This document shows positions 62,315 through 64,000 of a stretch of 64,000 bases of DNA, piece by piece. The position numbers were made by a program, and so were the translations under genes. Position 1 is the stretch's first letter. Every line of letters begins with the position of its first letter. The stretch covers positions 17,464,501 through 17,528,500 of the forward strand of contig NC_058196.1 in NCBI RefSeq assembly GCF_907165205.1. Reading direction: 5' to 3'. The notes below the pieces were generated by a model. The model worked only from the letters and a program-made list of their open reading frames with translations, had not been told where the DNA came from and searched no databases. Source of the stretch: Coccinella septempunctata (lineage: Eukaryota > Arthropoda > Insecta > Coleoptera > Coccinellidae).

Positions 62315-62687
62315 CTTGTACAAGTTCATTATCTTGATATTTTTTGAATGGGCATTAAAATTGGCATGTGTCCTTGAACATTCAATTTATTTCAAGAAAT
62401 TAAGTGATAACTACATTCCAAACGATAGAAGTGTTATAATATAAATTTCAAATAATCATTAATTATGTAATATTGTGTTCAACTTCTGTTCATTGAATTT
62501 ATCAAGAATGTAATTATGGTGTAAGACCCTTGAAAAACCTGAAAAACGAACAAAATCAATATTGAACGTGATCCTTCAAAGAGGTAATACAATAGGTCAT
62601 ACAATCAATACACAGTAGCGACACCCGACAGAGAAACCGTTTCTCTGTCAGATGTCGCTCGGTGTATTAAATTTATATACATCCCGT

Positions 62688-62806
62688 CTGTTCCGATATT
62701 CCTGAACAGTACTGTCAGTATTTCAGAGAAGATGCCTATTGGCCCAGTCGTTCGAGTTCTATTGTTATTCGATTACTGGCCAGTAAAACCAGCAATATCG
62801 GAACAG
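62688..62806. mobile_element. 119-bp MITE specific to duplication copy 2
   Basis: Ends CTGTTCCGATATTCCTG and CAGCAATATCGGAACAG are inverted with one mismatch. Absent from the matching place in copy 1. Target duplication not clear. Confidence 0.65.
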
Positions 62807-62835
62807 GCCCTGAATATTATATTAAATATCCGCTA

Positions 62836-62935
62836 TGACTGAAGAGACCCAAGAGAATTATAAGTCTGTTTTTTTCTAGATTAATTACCGCCCCCGGTAA
62901 CGGGATACAGCAATGAATGAATGAATGAATGAATG
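62836..62935 (+). mobile_element. LINE family A, copy A4, 100-bp 3' fragment
   Basis: Only the 3' end: AATTATAAGTCTGTT, TAGATTAATTACC, GGTAACGGGATACAGC and then an (ATGA)n tail. Flanked by AATATCCGCTA on both sides (62825-62835, 62936-62946). Copy 1 of the duplication has the empty site near 34511, so it inserted after the duplication. Confidence 0.88.
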
Positions 62936-62992
62936 AATATCCGCTACTGACATGGAAATCATGGAATAAAGGGAGCCGGCAATTCGTTCTAG

Positions 62993-63076
62993 TTTCGTTG
63001 ACGAAGGGGTTTTGTTGCTTTGACGAGGTCAAATGAGACCGAAACCACGGTCAGCATCTACTCTTTGTCGATGAAA
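62993..63076 (+). ncRNA. Hammerhead ribozyme 3, core position C3 changed
   Basis: Duplicate of the hammerhead at 34560. Stem II GGTC/GACC, GAAA, stem III and the AGCA strand are kept, but the core reads TTGACGA instead of CTGACGA (T at 63020). C3 pairs with G8 in the active site, so this copy is probably inactive. Confidence 0.8.
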
Positions 63077-63332
63077 TGAAATTTCTGGTAATACTTTGAA
63101 GAATCACATCATAATTTTGAAATATAAGAAAACTTGTGAAGTTTTTGAAAATATCGAAATATTCAACTTGACTCACAGAGAGTAAATAGCTGTTGTTAAC
63201 AATTACATGTGGATATATTCTGACTCGAAGTGGCATGTGAACACTTCCTAGAAAAAGTCGATAATTTTTCTTCATTTGTGTAGACATGTTATACCATGGT
63301 AGATCTTCAATAGAAAATATCAATTCCTGATG
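63051..63332 (-). CDS. Odorant receptor OR2, last exon, stop codon lost
   Basis: Duplicate of OR1 exon 5: HQELIFSIEDLPWYNMSTQM… to FTSFLIF. The ancestral TAA is CAA here, so the frame runs on for about 24 residues (QNYDVILQSITRNFISSTKS, RC) into former 3' flanking DNA, over the antisense of the hammerhead end, before a TGA. Acceptor at 63333-63334 is kept. Whether the longer receptor works is unknown. Confidence 0.75.
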   Translation of the reverse strand, partial: HQELIFSIEDLPWYNMSTQMKKNYRLFLGSVHMPLRVRIYPHVIVNNSYLLSVSQVEYFDIFKNFTSFLIFQNYDVILQSITRNFISSTKSRC

Positions 63333-63390
63333 CTGAAAAATTGATGATATTCTGTGATTTGTTGAATTTCTGTTGAATATTTTCTTTTAC

Positions 63391-63480
63391 CTTGTCTTCC
63401 AAATTTTGTCCTACGCTGCACCATGTATATTGTAAACTGATACAACCACATAAAAATATAATATTTTTGAGATTACCATC
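63391..63480 (-). CDS. Odorant receptor OR2, penultimate exon
   Basis: Thirty codons matching OR1 exon 4 (DGNLKNIIFLCGCISLQYTW…GQNLEDK) with both splice sites kept. The upstream exons of this second, tandem receptor should lie beyond 64000 on the reverse strand. Confidence 0.82.
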
Positions 63481-63599
63481 CTGTTGAGTGAGAATTCTAT
63501 ATTGATTAAAATTCGAAGAATAAATCGAAATTGATTCAGATACATAATAATGTTATAATCTCAATCGATCTAAGCCTACCCAGCAAACACTGAAATCCA

Positions 63600-64000
63600 G
63601 TCACTGTACAAAAACTGCACATCGTTGCTTCATTTGACTGCAGTGACGGTAATGCAGTAACTGCACCAAAAAGGACCGTATATGTCCCGGTGGATTGTGC
63701 AGTTACTGTACAGTACAAACTGCAGTTGATATACAGCCACAGCTCCACTTAAAAAACAGCGATGGTATTGCAATCACTGTACAGCAAGCTGCACTTCAAA
63801 TGCAGCAGTTACGTACTAAAACTGTACAGCTAGCTGTATTTTATATGCAGTTTGGTCACTGTGCAAAAACTGTACAGCAAGCTGTATTTTATATACAGTA
63901 GTCACTGTGCTCAAACTGTACAGTAAGCTGCACTTTATATGCAGTAGTCCCTGTACAAAAACTATACAGCAAGCTGTATTTTATTATACAATAGTCACTG
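63600..64000. repeat. ~46-bp tandem array in OR2 intron
   Basis: Same array as 35440-35990 (ACTGTACAGCAAGCTG units), running off the window edge. Confidence 0.85.

Larger units (their letters stand above)
61795..64000. repeat. Segmental duplication, copy 2, right part
   Basis: Matches 33200-36000 in order, with two copy-specific insertions (62688-62806, 62836-62935) and a ~250-bp deletion at 63099 relative to 34664-34945. It runs off the window. Confidence 0.85.

Overview
This is a piece of an insect nuclear genome, probably a beetle, although the order is an inference. It is AT-rich, has small spliced exons in long introns, carries a seven-transmembrane insect odorant receptor, and is packed with LINEs, a Penelope-like remnant, solo LTRs and fold-back/MITE elements of insect type. 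No bacterial genes, CRISPR arrays, rRNA or tRNA genes were recognised.

Left half, + strand (1689-28069): thirteen consecutive exons, phase-consistent at every junction, encode the last ~1,233 residues of a long coiled-coil protein that I read as Rootletin (Root, the ciliary rootlet protein). Earlier exons lie off the left edge. Its introns hold a LINE fragment at the window edge (1-1640), a decayed Jockey-type LINE (2390-4330), a fold-back element (7946-9394), a PIF/Harbinger-like MITE (9757-10632), a hammerhead-ribozyme element (10940-11378), a CAGGGTG-ended TIR element (11493-12184), another dead LINE (13190-14530), a solo LTR-like element (16136-17745), a Penelope-like GIY-YIG remnant (19944-20093), and a three-level nest of transposons (22539-27299).

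Right half, - strand: an odorant receptor gene (OR1) of five exons runs from 54853 to 34964 and would give a 387-residue protein. Its introns have been inflated by transposons. Intron 2 was about 57 bp before a solo LTR landed in it. Intron 3 is ~14.5 kb and contains a LINE (37.6-46.9 kb) split by a second LINE (39786-45544), itself split by an LTR-like element (41688-43551), plus a 330-bp tandem array that stays open as a repeat protein (46978-48426). A segmental duplication repeats the 3' end of the OR locus: 32788-36000 matches 57475-57868 plus 61795-64000. The second copy carries the last two exons of a second receptor (OR2), whose 5' exons lie beyond the right edge and whose ancestral stop codon has been lost.

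The most noteworthy signals are three hammerhead ribozymes on the + strand (11200-11280, 34560-34643, 62993-63076) with a compensatory stem II change and one probable inactivating core change; the 330-bp in-frame tandem amplification; and the datable layering of nested elements. All calls come from reading the sequence; no database search was run.
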